In this document: one piece after another, positions 22,801-36,065 of the stretch
How positions within the stretch are numbered: the first letter of the stretch is position 1
Layout of the letters: each line of letters starts with the position of its first letter
Assembly: GCF_008831285.2 (NCBI RefSeq)
Contig: NC_045141.1
Coordinates: 16,788,106 to 16,852,105, forward strand
From: Nymphaea colorata
Lineage: Eukaryota; Streptophyta; Magnoliopsida; Nymphaeales; Nymphaeaceae
Length of the DNA stretch: 64,000 bases
Reading direction: 5' to 3'
The notes under the pieces: generated by a model
Seen by the model: the letters and a program-made list of their open reading frames with translations, nothing else
What the model was told of the DNA's origin: nothing
The model's database searches: none
Made by a program: the position numbers and the translations under genes

Positions 22801-25640
22801 CGGTGCTTATAAACTGTAAGATTTGAACCTCAGAAAAACAAAAGATTGTCATTAGAAACTTAAGTCAGAATTTTGGTGCATGTCTGATCTTGATCTTGGT
22901 GACCCATGTCAATTGTTCAATACAAACTGAGGAAATGATAATTTTATTTAAGTTGCTACGTGGTGAGTTCCTTCAATTAATGGAGCATGCTTTTTACAAG
23001 TGGCAACAAAAAGATAGCTCTGGGCAGCCTTCTGGGGCTTCTCCCGACAGCGGACCTCATATTTTTGGAGTTCTTTTTGACAACAGTACTTTTTGCTCAC
23101 TGCAAAACAACAAGAGACTTAAGTTGAAACATATAACATTTTATAGTTTTCGTTAACGGAATTTTTAAGTGGAAAGATTTTATCTGTTTGCGTAGAAAAG
23201 AAAATGCACAAAGAAATTCAGAAATAAGGCGCGTTTTTAGAATTAGGACATCTTTCTGAAAAGAGGCCTGTGGAGTCGACATTAAGGCTCCATTTGACAG
23301 GCTAGCGTCGTCCTAACAACCGGCAGGGAGCATCTCAATATACGATCGCGCGCAGTAACTGGGAGTCAGTCCTATTACACAGTTAAGTCCCTTGCAGAAA
23401 GTTTCCTTCACTAAAACATCGGCTATTCAATGCAGCAAATTGAGCCTTCCTGCTACTTGAAGCAAAGTTGAGAAAGATAACTGAGATTTGGAAATGAGTT
23501 ACAACCAAATGACTCATTAAAGAGACATAAAATGATTCCATTGCTGGTGGTGCTTCAAAAACATAGTTATATTTGATCCCACTTCTAGAAAAATTCCTCA
23601 TCCCTCATGAAGAGAAGAAAAAGGGTTCATTGAACAAAGTTAAACTATGATTTACTGTGTAATGACTAATGAGGTCTACATGGAGAACGACGCAAAGTAA
23701 ATATCAATGTCTAATAAGTCATCCTTTTGGAAGTTAAACGTGATTATGCCACTGTATAGGGGAGTAGTTTCACAATTTCATTTACGACATTTCACAAAAT
23801 GTGGTAGCTTAATTATCATAAGTTCTTGACGATGACGGGAACTAGTTTGGACTCAACTTTACCTTATTTTAGGTATATGGTAGACTTGGAAGTCGCCAAT
23901 GTAAGATTGTATGTTCTAGAATTCGCCTTGTCTAAGAATGTAGCCACAAAATAGGACCCAAATTATTTTTGAAATATAAAAACATATGGTTGTGCAAGAT
24001 ATTATAGGAGGCTCCCAAGGGCCATCGCCTAACAGGTTGGACTGGGGAAGTGTTCAGCAGCATGTCCCTAGTTGGATTCTTGTAGACGCCATGTCCCTGT
24101 GCCGATGATATGGGAGTGCTGTGCTAGCTGACCCACAGTGGGCTCACACCAGAACTATGGGGCCAAGAGGATTGGGGAAGCTGCATTCGAGTTCAAGGTA
24201 CTGGGGTTGTTAACCTCTTGCTCACCTGAAAGATAGTACTGTAGGCACGTTTACTTAGCCTAACACACCCTAAATTTGGCAACAAATAGGACTTGCATAA
24301 CGTACAAAACCCATAAAAGAAAAGTCTACCTCGGTGATAGGGAGTCCCAAGACGGCAAATTCTAACAGACGCTAAGGTGCAAAAACTAAGGATTGTTCTC
24401 ACAGAAGCTTCGTTTCTTTGCCCTTAACAGGATTGTTTCTTCCTCCCAAACTAATGCCCTTACAATGGAAGTTTGAACTTTGAATTCCAAAACATTGGGA
24501 ATGGCATATCCAACTGTTGTACAACTCTGGAGTCTGGGCAGCAGGTTCGTATCTCCCTTTCAATCTCACACAAGAAGAAAGAAACATACCATGAGGAGAC
24601 AATGCTCTGTGGATTCAGGCTTCATTCTTTGAATTCGTCAAGTCCCTATCATAGCAAAGCAAGGCAACTGGGAAGATTGCAGGTGCCTTAACCTCTCCCC
24701 TGCTTGCTGTGGTGATCATCTCCAATCATGGGTTCAATTCCCCACTTTGAATCCACTTCAGCTATCAGTGTAAGTTGTATACAATGGGTCTGCTTTACCT
24801 GGGAGAGTTGGCTCATTGAGGTTGGGATAAGATCAACAGATTTACAAACTCAATTGTTTAACCATCTTCACGAATTGAAAACTTCTAACCCGACCCGGAG
24901 AATTCTCTCCATCATTGACGCGACGGCAGTGGCTGCCATTTTCTTCTTTACATTTTTTTGGTGCTTTCCAGATGTTCTTCTCGCAAGGAAGCTCCAAAAC
25001 TTTAGAACCTGCTTCGAATGATGTTTAGATCATGCTAAATGCTTCGGTTTTAAGAACTAAGAATACCAAAATCAAGCTTATATCATGGTCCAAATGACAT
25101 GGTAGGTATGCCATCAGGCTTAATTTGACACCTTTACTGAAAATTTTTGCAAAAGCACGCCATGATTTTAATGATATGAAAAAAACCAGTCCGGTTTCAA
25201 TCTCTTACATTTAACCCGCCCAAATCACAAGCAAAACAAGCAGTTGAATGAAAAACAATCCAAATTCACGCACATTTTTTCCCCCGACTTTTTCGGGGAA
25301 AAAAGTCCCATGACGTCTTAGAAGCAGCTTTCCTCCGACTATTTGTGCCAAAAAACGGGCCCAGAGGCGAACAAGCATAAGAGAACAATAGAACCATCTC
25401 CAAACTAGTGAAGCTGAAAATTCACATTGCATATCTACTATCAAGCCTATGGAGTAACCGTAGATTTAAAAATTGATTCAACTGATCAAAAATCATAACG
25501 AAAAGAGTAACTTCGGAAACGGAAAAAACTGGACAACATCCACTATTTCTAATTTCCTACCTCACACTGTTCCAACGGGCAGGTCAGAGCACTACCAAAA
25601 GAACAAAAAAGATTGAAACCCAAATTGCTCCCTCCAAAAT
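16870..25640. other. 8.8-kb stretch without recognisable gene
   Basis: Both strands were read. Only short frames without domain features occur. (TA)n tracts lie at about 18941-18957 and 20571-20597. 20.99-21.29 kb has internally repetitive text ('aaaactaggttttgc', 'gtttggatg'), probably a worn MITE-like repeat with a relative at 47.1-47.3 kb. 24.0-24.8 kb is somewhat more GC-rich and may be a transposon relic, but I could not assign it. The first kilobase probably contains the LBD 3' UTR. Confidence 0.6.
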
Positions 25641-25703
25641 TCTTTAATATAATCCTCGCTAAATTTAAAGTCTAAGAACAGAAAAAAATGAGATCCCACT
25701 AGC

Positions 25704-26882
<1,179 letters not shown>

Positions 26883-27033
26883 TGTTTTACTTGCAAATCA
26901 CTGTCAATGCACCAACTAGAATAAGAAACCATAAACTACAAATGCAAGCGACAGCAGCAGAACATAAATAGTCTAAAATTAACCAGAAAAGCCTATTGCA
27001 TGCACAATGTCTTTAACAGATTGGAGAAACTAT

Positions 27034-27100
27034 TCTGTAATACATAACTAAACAAAGAAAAAAAAGATGAAGACATTCTTCTTATAGGTACACAAACAAC
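27034..27100. repeat. Tandem duplication, copy 1 (interrupted by insertion)
   Basis: The text from 'tctgtaatacat' through 'ggtacacaaacaac' recurs almost unchanged at 28166-28241. The hAT-like element sits at the right end of this copy, so the local tandem duplication of about 75-90 bp came first and the insertion later. Confidence 0.8.
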
Positions 27101-28148
27101 CTATGTCACACGGATACGGCAGACTGGGTCGAGTACCGGTGTCGACACGCGGACACGGGGATCCCGACACGGCGATACGGCTGGATACGTTTTGGATCGG
27201 GTCTGGGTCAGACCCGATCCAAACCACTTGTATAACCAATTTTTTAACCCGCGTTTTGTTTTACGCACTGACATTTACCCTCGACGCTCGACCTTCGTTT
27301 ACCCTCGACAGCTTCCGCAGCAGGCTGGCAGCACAGTAAAGCAATGGCGGGCGACGGCGACCTCCGGCGATCGACGGCGACTTCCGGTGGCGTCCGGCGG
27401 CAGCTAGCGACAGACAGGTAAGTGTTTTGTCTATTATTTTCGATAATAGAAGTTAGGGTTTCAACTTTTATTTGGGGATTTTTTAGATTGGATATTAAAA
27501 TCTGATTTGGGGATGTTTTGGTTTGAAGATTGGACAGTTTAGAATCCTATTCTTCAATGCTATGTGCGATGTTTTCTTTTTTTTGTTTGATTTTGGGATT
27601 TGGGGATTTTGCCGTTTTGGGTGTATAACCGATTTGGGGATTTTGCCTTCGCTGTTGTTCATGATGTTAGACAATGATGAATACGTGATATCTAGATGGC
27701 ATTAACATATAATTTACCATTCTTGAATGTTCCTGTTCACTGTTCACTATTCACTTCAGCCTTCGCTATTGTTCATGTTTCTTTTAGTTTTAGGCTTTAA
27801 CGAACTGCTTCTGTTCCTGTTCACTATTCAGGCTGGCAGTACTATCATTTACCATTCTTGAATGTTCCTGTTCACTATTTAGCCTTCGTTCTGCTTCTGA
27901 ATCTCTGAAGTTTTGTGACTGCAGTGCATGTTTATACTTTGTCAGTTTGTTGTATTGTTTTATTTCATAAATTTTATGTTCATTATACGTTTTTTCCATT
28001 TTTTCATTATATTGAGACTTTCTTTATTAACATTTTTAATTTTTTTGAATATAATATTCGCCGTATCCGCGTATCCTAAAATTTTGAAAATGCCGTGTCC
28101 CCGTACCCGTATCCATAGGATACCCGTACCCGTATCCGTGTGACATAG
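27101..28148. mobile_element. Non-autonomous hAT-like element, 1048 bp
   Basis: The terminal inverted repeats are perfect over 19 bp: CTATGTCACACGGATACGG at the left end and its reverse complement at the right end. They are flanked by an identical 8-bp direct repeat, caaacaac (27093-27100 and 28149-28156). An 8-bp target duplication is typical of the hAT superfamily. The right subterminal region is rich in ccgtacccgtatcc units. No transposase frame is present. The interior has a G/C-rich part at 27.27-27.42 kb containing a short frame ending at a donor-like gtaagtg, then AT-rich DNA with repeated 'gttcctgttcact' text. It lies inside the RPS20 leader intron. The superfamily assignment rests on duplication length and could be wrong. 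Confidence 0.75.
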
Positions 28149-28165
28149 CAAACAACTTTTAGCAA

Positions 28166-28241
28166 TCTGTAATACATGAACTAAACAAAGAAAAAAAAAT
28201 GAAGACATTCTTCTTCTAGGTACACAAACAACTTTTAGCAA
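28166..28241. repeat. Tandem duplication, copy 2
   Basis: Near-identical to 27034-27100 plus the text 'ttttagcaa' that also follows the target-site duplication at 28157. It gives the pre-insertion sequence against which the element ends can be read. Confidence 0.8.
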
Positions 28242-30116
28242 CCTCCATGGTGATTAAAAAAACATTCTGCAAGAATATATACAATGTTATAAAAATTGGA
28301 TTAAATAAAAGGTGAACAAGCATATGTGGAATTAGGCATCTGATACATTTGGTTTTTCCTCTTAATATGAAGTGACAAAATGAACACATATGCACTCCAT
28401 GCATGCACCCAGCATCATCTTTGACATATCCATTCTCTTCTGCTAAATAAGGTTAGACATGAAAATGAATCGTGCTCACTCCTTAGAGGGAAACAGCAAA
28501 GAGGGGTAAAAAAAACATATTATAGCTCCAGATTCAATCAAAACTTAACCTAAATTGATTTTCTTTTCCATCGGTCATAATCATTTTTCTAATCTGAATT
28601 AGATAATTATGCTCATATTGTGACAAAACATAATATATGTGGACATAAACTAATTTGCCCCTTTGCAATATAAGCATGTAGTGGCAGTGATGACCTTTCA
28701 CTATTTCTTGCTTATACAAGTTAAGCTTGCTAATCTGTTTCGATCTTCAACATTGCAAAGGCCACAAATTGGTGATGAGTGGGAGTTCTTAGTTCTTACT
28801 AATTACATAACCAATCTGGATCAGAAACACTCACTAGGCAGAGGTGACATACAAATTCACTGTTTTAGCACCAACAAAAGAAAGTTAGTGATTCTAAAAG
28901 CATCCAGCTGGTTAACAGAGCCAATGGTTTGCTAACACTGCTTCGACCTGTATTATCTCCTGCAGCTTGGCAGATGAATGCAAGTTTATCTGGACACCAG
29001 CAGATACTGTTCTTCGCATATGTTTCTCTAGTGAAAATTAATGGAAATATTTTTTTAGGCAGAAAAGTCTGAAGACTTACCAGAAAGGTCTCAGTATTTG
29101 CAAGTCCCAACTTCTTACACATTTTAGCATGTTACTGTATCTCATGGAAAAAAAGAGAAAAACCATATAACAAACCCATTTTGGTATCATGTACCATTTT
29201 CAAGAGTAACCAAGCACCACAAGGCTCCGGCTATCAGAGTAATCATTCTCATTTGCTCTGCATTCATTCTTTTGTGCCTAATATCATTTTTCTAATAGAG
29301 GAACTTCTTAGTTCTAGACTCTAATTAATCATGAAAGTCATCAATGACAACCAAAATATCCTTTTCCTCTACATAATTTCGGGCCCTGAAGTGCACTTCC
29401 CTGGTAAATAATCTTAAGAAGTCAGTTGTTCAAAAAGATGAGGACAATGGAAAGGAAAACAAAGAAAAAAAAATTAATAACGATTACCACGCTTGACAGG
29501 CATCCCAACTAGTCATAAGTCTCCCTCAAACATAACTCGATTGCGTGACGTACATAACCAAAACTGGTGAAATCAAATTTGGTACAACCAATATACGTAT
29601 TTCACTATAAATAATTTTCTCTTTTAAGATAAAAGCAACCCCCTCTGACCCACTAGAAAACCTATCCAAATAGAATAACACTCACATCACTTCTATAGAT
29701 GCGTAACCCAATAATTTACCAAATGCGCCATGAAAAGAAAACTCAACGTTATAAACGCACCCACACTCATCGCCAATCATAAGGACAAACATGAGATGGA
29801 AAGCGAAGCAAGACACAGAAATTCCGGAGATGCCAACTTCTTCAAATCAAGAAGACGCATCGAGACACTCAAAAAGATAATCACACCTATATGTGAACGC
29901 GGAAAAGCACAAGCAGGAACTACTGAAGAAGAAGAAAAGAAAAGAGAGTAAGAGCGATAGAGAGATTATCACGGATCTAAAACAGCACTACATCAAGAAG
30001 CGAGGTAACGACTGAATGAAGACGAGGAAGAATCAAAACTTACAGGAGAGGGGGTCACGCGCAGTCTGCCGTCGCCTCCCGAGCTGCGCTGCCAACAAAA
30101 CGAGAAACCGGGTGAT

Positions 30117-30125
30117 GGTTTAGGG
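30117..30125 (-). promoter_or_regulatory. Telo-box-like motif at the RPS20 transcription start region
   Basis: On the minus strand this reads CCCTAAACC, a permutation of the telo-box found near the start sites of many plant ribosomal-protein genes. It is immediately upstream of, or within, the inferred first exon, which supports the promoter position. Confidence 0.5.
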
Positions 30126-30139
30126 CTCCCCAAGCAAGT

Positions 30140-31790
30140 GGCAACCCAATGTCCAGTGAGTTATAATACTCCCACCCTTTGACCCGACAAGCTGGACCCG
30201 TAACCCGACTCGCAGTATACCCAGTAAGATTCGAGTTGGGTGATTCAGAAGGCGATCCAAATCGTGTTAGATCAGATCCCCGGGCTTAAAGGGATGCAAC
30301 TTGTATTTGAAAGATATGAACTGGATTCAATCGAAGTAATTCTTATCAGATCCAAACTGGAGCTTAATGTGATAGGTCCAATTGAACTCAAGTGGAGTCC
30401 AGCATAGGTCCGTTTAATTCTAATTATAAAAATTTCTTTATTTTTACAGTGACATATTTAAATGTTTACTTGTATAAATAGGTGTCTCATATATGTATAT
30501 ATATGAACAAGTGCCTCTTTAACTAACTGGCTTTGCCTCTTATGAATGGGAACTTTGTTCCGAACATTTGCATTTTTAAGGCAAACCATTAGTTGGTTAC
30601 TATAACCATAATGATGAGCAATTTATCATAGTTATGAGTCAAAATCTCTCGCTTTTTTTAGGATATATTGCTTCGGGAGAAGCCACACCTTCTTATTTTA
30701 TGACTTCTGTAACATCTAATTTGGCATGATAAAGCAAAAGACGAAACTATACTCGTCAGCAGCTCCGATCTAATCTTTGTGCGGTACGTCTTTCAAATGT
30801 GATCGGCTATAACAAAACAAATCGGTTAAAAAAATATTATTTTCTTGTTATTTTATGAGTATATCTGCTAATACAAGGTCGTATTAGTTGAATGTATATA
30901 AAATGAAACAATGAGTCCGGAATATTCTCCAAATTTCTTTAAATAATTGACAATTTGCAGAATAAAGTTGGATTTTTTTTTTCTTTCACAATCTTCTTTT
31001 GGAACTTGGCGACGTGGGCGTGAGCTAAATCACTTGTTTAATTAGCAATCCTCTATAAAATCTTGCATTTAAAATACATCGCCAAGCATCTAAGAAATTC
31101 GACGCCGTAAGAAATCAGATTCCCTTTTTCATATCAGAGAGGCGATCAGAAAGTTTATTCCAGAGAAAAGGACAACGCTAAACGCATCTCTCGAATATAA
31201 TTTGTTCAATAGCCCAAATAACGTTGCCATAAATCTCAAATTCCGAGTCGAACCCTGTTGGAGGATAGGCAAGCTTCCACATATCTCGAATTCAATTCAA
31301 AAGGTTTGTGATTTGATGCGCAACCTTAATTTTTTCCTTTTTCTCTTAACTAACTGGAAAAACTGAATAATATGTAATATGAGTTTTTATATATACTTAC
31401 TTAGTAATGTTTAAGATATTTAACAATGCAAAAAAAAAAAAAAAAAAAACCTTAAGTCGAACTCATATTCAACTCGAGCAACTTGAGTTTCGGATCAACG
31501 AGTTTGCCAACTATGGATGAGTCAGGAGCCAGAGGCCTAGCTGGGTCATGGCTCAGTCTTGGTCGGGCGACCCAGGCTTGGCTGAGTCATGGCTCAGTCT
31601 TGATCAGGAAATGCGCCTAGCTTCGTCTTGTTTGAGTGGAGATGCTTGTGAAACTCGAACCTAAAATTGGTTGCCTGACAGGCATGACTCATGGCCTCCG
31701 ATTGTGCCAATCGATCCTTTCAGTAAAAGGGAAAAGATGAAAATCAACTTATAAAACAAAAACAAGGTCAACCGACGTGATCATGAGTTG
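30140..31790. other. Intergenic DNA upstream of RPS20
   Basis: No gene recognised. It includes an A-run of about 19 at 31431-31449 and an imperfect direct repeat around 31.53-31.61 kb ('gagtcatggctcagtcttg' twice within 50 bp). Confidence 0.6.
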
Positions 31791-31794
31791 AAGG

Positions 31795-32266
31795 TAGGGG
31801 TGAACAAAGAGCTGAAAAGATTCGTGAATGAGTTCAAGTCGGTCATTTGCTTAACGAGTCGAGCTCGAGTTCATGAGTCGACTCGTTCAAATAATTGAGT
31901 TGAGTCTAAACTCAAACTGTTAAAGCTCGACTTTGCTAAAAAATGATGTAAGTTATTTTTTAGATATCCGACACGTTTTTTAATTAAAAAACTAGTATAT
32001 TGATGTTAATTAATTATGTAAGTTTTTACAAAAACTCATTCAAGCTTTAATAAAGTCGAGTTGGATTTATGGTAAAGTAATAGTCTATATATTCAAACAA
32101 GTTTGTCGAGTTTTAATCGAGCTCGAGCTCAACACATAACTGTCAAGCCGAGCTTGAACTGCTTTTGTCCAGCTATTCTTGAACTTAAGTTTGAGTTCAA
32201 GGTTTCATTAGTCAACCGGACTTTGAGCTGATTGAACTCGTCGAGCTTGATTAGTGTTCACCCCTA
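31795..32266. mobile_element. hAT-type MITE, 472 bp, apparently complete
   Basis: The ends are TAGGGGTGAACA and the imperfect mirror TGTTCACCCCTA. The flanks carry an 8-bp direct repeat with one mismatch, gttgaagg (31787-31794) and gttgaagt (32267-32274). The interior is full of short palindromes such as gagctcgag and gagtcgactc, and there is no coding frame. This 'taggggtga..tcacccct' end is common among plant MITEs assigned to the hAT group. Confidence 0.75.
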
Positions 32267-32274
32267 GTTGAAGT

Positions 32275-34333
32275 TGAAGGGGAAGAAGTCTGTTTAGCAC
32301 TACGTTCTTCTTACACATCTGCCAGCACTTCAATGATTCTCCGCAGAAAAACGAAACATGTCCAGCCAAGATTTCCACTTGCGCCCCGAGAAATTCTTTT
32401 AGTGACAGAGACAAGACGGGATGCCTTCAAAAGGATCCAAAGATCTCTTGGATCTTCGAATCTCGCAGTACACATAGTGACCACATTCACAAGTTGGAGA
32501 ATCAGAGGAAAGGCAAAGGAGCACTGGCATCGCTTTCTGGTAAAAGAGAGGGAAAAAATCGAAAGAAATGAACCAAAAAACTTTAGCTTTTTGGCTGTTC
32601 CCATCTAAAAATGGTGCTGTTCTAAGAGTGCACGATAGTTGGTGGTCGGATGAGTGCTCTTCTTCTTCTTTTGAACTGATCATCTTTTGGTCACCTTCTT
32701 CTTCTATTGGTGCAGAGTTGAACTTTCTCATCACTTTGTAAGTTCACAGAGTCATTTCATAAAAATATATGCATAAATGAAACGTATTAGGTGGACTGCA
32801 AGTTGCAACAATATCTAATAATGCTAAATCGAGTTTCATATCAATGAAATTTGATTGATATGTGTGATTGCTTGTAAATGAAAACGCGTAAACCTCCGTA
32901 GATATTTCAAGATTAGGAAGCATAAACTCCTTCTTTGTTGACAATGAGCATGAAGTCATGAATTGCCGAGGGATCTGATCTCCTTCTGTATCTCAAGATG
33001 CAGAAGCATGAAATTTTCACCCGCCTTCACCTTCTCACCCACTCACACCACACAACTCACAAGCAAGTGCATGCTTAGTGCAGAGGCTAACGTCATGGCG
33101 GTGACAACTTTTGCATCCCTGCAAGTTCACGAACTCGGTCGCCCCGGGCCACGCTGCCCTCTCCCCTTATGTCACCATCAACAGAAAGAAGAAAAGATTG
33201 TGGCCATGAAAACCAGGACGCAATTCACCGTCCACCGAATATTCTCTCTCCGTCTGTCTGCATATGAACAGATGACCTTCCATTATGCGGAGAATCCTGC
33301 CCTTGTCATGGTGGGCCAAAACCAGCCACCCCCAAAAAATCTCAGCCGTCCCCTCCCACAAAGGGGACGGCGTGGAGACATGGCTTCATGGCAGCACTCA
33401 TGGAGACGACGATAACAAACCACAAAGTCCGCCCTTCCACTACCACAACGACTATGAGGATCAATACCTGCTTTCGTTTACTGAGTAGCCGGCCATCAAT
33501 GCTCGAAAGAGATTTTCCTCTCTGTTTTCGTTTTTAGCTTAAACTGGTTCAAAGGAAAATTCTGACCTGAACTCTTAGAGGTTTTGTTGTTGCCAGTTTC
33601 CTCAAGCAGTAATGACCAAGATTCATGAAAATCAAACCGTGACTCAGAGTCGGCCTTTCTATGGCATAAAGCTGGCGGATTCGTACTAACTTCTTCTTGC
33701 TGTCAGATGAAGAGTCACGATCGGATTCAAACTTTATATATCTACCTTGAAACCGTTCCCTAAAAAGGTTTGGAAAATCGGAAATCTTAAACTAGAAACG
33801 CAACTGAATCTGACTAAAAGATTTAAGAGAGAAAAGGTGTTTTAAGAACAGAAGCTGGTCTAATCACATGGGATCTTGCCATCTATCTAGACTTGCGGAC
33901 GAAGAAACTAACTAGAAATCATCTCCCTCAAGAAAGAGATGACCGAACGATAAAGCTCTGCATCACGCCGGGTCGTCCAGATCGATCGGAGAGTAGAAAC
34001 TTTTGATTTCACTAATTTGGTGCACGTCTCTTTTGGAACAGAAAGAAAGAGTATGAGAAAAGAGAAGCTCTTGTTTATCTATGCCATTTACTCTCAACAA
34101 CATGATACAGAAAACCTCACCAGTAGTCCAGAAAATTGAAGAAAAGTAAAACCAAAAAGGAAGAAGGACCGTTTGTCCGGTGAAAAACTGACAGACCAAA
34201 GATCTGTCTACCAACCGGCACCATCCGATCAATTCCGGCCTTATTCTAGCTCTCTTAAACACTCTCTGATCATAATTCTCAGGGAGGAAAAAGGGGAAAG
34301 AGGAAGGAGAAGAGGGGAAGATGGGGATCACGA
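32275..34333. other. Intergenic DNA between MITE and HHO gene
   Basis: Contains an open frame of 150 codons at 32963-33415 and its antisense counterpart, but no domain, signal or biased composition supports either as a gene. The right end is the 3' flank of the HHO gene. Confidence 0.5.
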
Positions 34334-35289
34334 TCACTCAGTTGTTACGTCCGATCTCGACGCCTGGAGGTGTCCCTTCCAACTATAGCTCTCGGACTTG
34401 GTGTCCGACTCGCTGCCATCGTCTTCGTCTTCCTCCCGGCTGTAGTTGCTCGCCCTCGCCGGAAAATGGAGCGGGCCTTGAGGAGAGCCAGAATGGCTCG
34501 GGCTCCGTTTAGCAGTCTGGTAGTCCTCGCCCCTCGCTGAGGACGAGTACTCACGGGGCACCCACAGTCCGCCCAACAGCATCAGTTGGGAAGATTGCTG
34601 GTTTCCAGCAGGGGCCTGTGCGCCGGCGTTCGGCCTCCGCGTGTGCAGTCTGTATTTCTGAAACAACAAAAAGACGAAATTGTCGGGATTCTAGGACCAT
34701 CCAAGACTAGAAAACTCGAAGGAAATGGCGACCGAACAGAACTAAAGCTCTAACCTGCAAATGGCTCTTGACTTCATCATTGGTGAGGCCGTCCACCTTC
34801 ATCAATTCCCTTATCTGCTTAGGCGTCGCCACTGCAACCAGAAAGAAATGTTTGATCAGAAAAGGCTGCTTACAAAATTGTGAATCGCGAACCAATGAGA
34901 TATGAGGCCGAATTTTTGGTTGAACTCAAGCTAACCTTGAGGTCCGCCTAATTGCTGAAGCGCGTTAACGAAGCGTCTGTGCAATTCAGGAGACCAACAT
35001 CGTCTGGCCTTTCTCTGAGTCTGTGATTGTATGGCGGATTGGTCAGGAGATGAGGATTGAGTTTTACAAGTCTGTTTTGATTCTGTGGAAAGAGAGAGAT
35101 CAGCGGAGACGTCTCTTTCTTCCGCTGGAGCTTCCGGAAAACCGGAGGCTCCTTTGGAGGAAAGGAACGCCATTCTGCTCTGACTGGTGCTGAAGTTTTG
35201 GGAATTCTCAGATGGAACGAACTCGCCATGCATCCTCTGCAATACCAAAAGGAAACAAATTCAGACCCCCACACACACACGCACACACA

Positions 35290-35321
<32 letters not shown>

Positions 35322-35834
35322 GAGACCTTGTTGGTTAGATCAGAAGGAACGTGGGTTTCATTCCACAAGAGAGCAGAACTCATCCAATTCATCTTGTCTC
35401 TGCGATCCTTCTCTTCCTTCAATAATCCATTTCTTTTCCCCTCTTCCTCCGGCGATGATTTCTTCAAGGGAATGAATTCCTCCAGCACAGGAAGACCCAT
35501 CCTGCACTCCTGTTGCTCCATCTGCCGCTTGACACTCTCAATGGCTATCAAGCAAGGAGATTCAACCAAAAACGACACAAAATCAGATAACCAACACAAA
35601 CAATTACCTGCCCATCACGAAAACGAAGAAGAGAAGTAAGAACCACTCACCTTCATTGACGAGCTCCATGCACAAAGGGAGCTCCCTTTTGAACACATCG
35701 ATCTTCTTCCTCTCCTCCTCCAAACACCTCAATCGCTCCTCCAACCTTCCATCCCTCCCCATATCTACGAACCCGCCGCTCTTCTTCGTCACCGACGGCC
35801 TGTAATCCAAGCTCAACCCCGACGGAGAACCCAT
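34334..35834 (-). CDS. HHO5/6-like: GARP transcription repressor, HHO5/HHO6-like (HRS1/NIGT1 family), complete
   Basis: Five exons at 35651-35834, 35327-35544, 34936-35236, 34755-34831 and 34334-34657 join in phase to 367 aa. The N-terminus [14 protein letters not shown] and the helical block [38 protein letters not shown] (about 30-72) form the hydrophobic/coiled dimerisation region of HHO proteins. A DLSLS motif (about 180-184) is EAR-like. The GARP DNA-binding domain spans about 209-269: [54 protein letters not shown], with SHLQKYR at the end. The C-terminal [11 protein letters not shown] and acidic TKSES stretches match HHO5/6. The family's NIGT1/HRS1 members are nuclear repressors in nitrate and phosphate responses; HHO5 has been linked to meristem/floral control. 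All introns are GT-AG. Intron 2 is only 90 bp and is almost all microsatellite. Confidence 0.93.
35272..35326. repeat. (CA)n(GA)n microsatellite abutting the HHO exon 2 splice donor
   Basis: On the minus strand exon 2 ends ..aacaag|gtctctctctctc, so the (TC)n array starts inside the donor site itself. It is followed by (TG)n, and together they fill about 55 of the intron's 90 bp. Confidence 0.9.
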
Positions 35835-35842
35835 ATCCCTTC

Positions 35843-36065
35843 TCTCTCTCTCTCTTTCTCTCTAGACCTCCCCCCCTCTCTCTATCTCTCAGACCCAGAT
35901 TGCAGAAACCCAAGAACACGAATTTAAATGGAGGAGAAAAAGGCGAAGAGAATCAAAGATCCTAGCAAACACGCACAATCCAGAAAAAGATTACAGAGAA
36001 CAAGCAGCAAGCAGCAAAAAAGTAAAGAGAAAACGAGATCCTCTCTCTCTCTCTCTCTCTCTCTT
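35843..36065 (-). repeat. (GA)n tracts in the HHO 5' leader/promoter
   Basis: Two CT tracts on the plus strand (about 35843-35890 and 36040-36064) read as (GA)n on the coding strand. Such GA arrays upstream of the start codon are candidate sites for plant BBR/BPC GAGA-binding proteins; the binding is inference. Confidence 0.7.

Larger units (their letters stand above)
26895..30135 (-). other. RPS20 leader: GC-rich noncoding exon 1 and long leader intron
   Basis: Read on the minus strand, a GC-rich first exon at about 30130 to 30043 ends in ccctctcct|gtaagttttg, a strong donor. Possible acceptors just before the start codon are ttctag near 26918 and ttgacag near 26903. Leader introns are frequent in plant ribosomal protein genes. 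The ~3.1-kb intron is AT-rich, carries no other gene I can recognise, and holds the hAT-like insertion at 27.1-28.1 kb. Length and borders are inferred from motifs only. Confidence 0.5.

Noticed and set aside
32963..33415. 150-codon plus-strand frame
   Set aside because: No domain, no conserved motif known to me, no promoter or splice context; a chance frame cannot be excluded as a lineage-specific gene, but nothing supports it.
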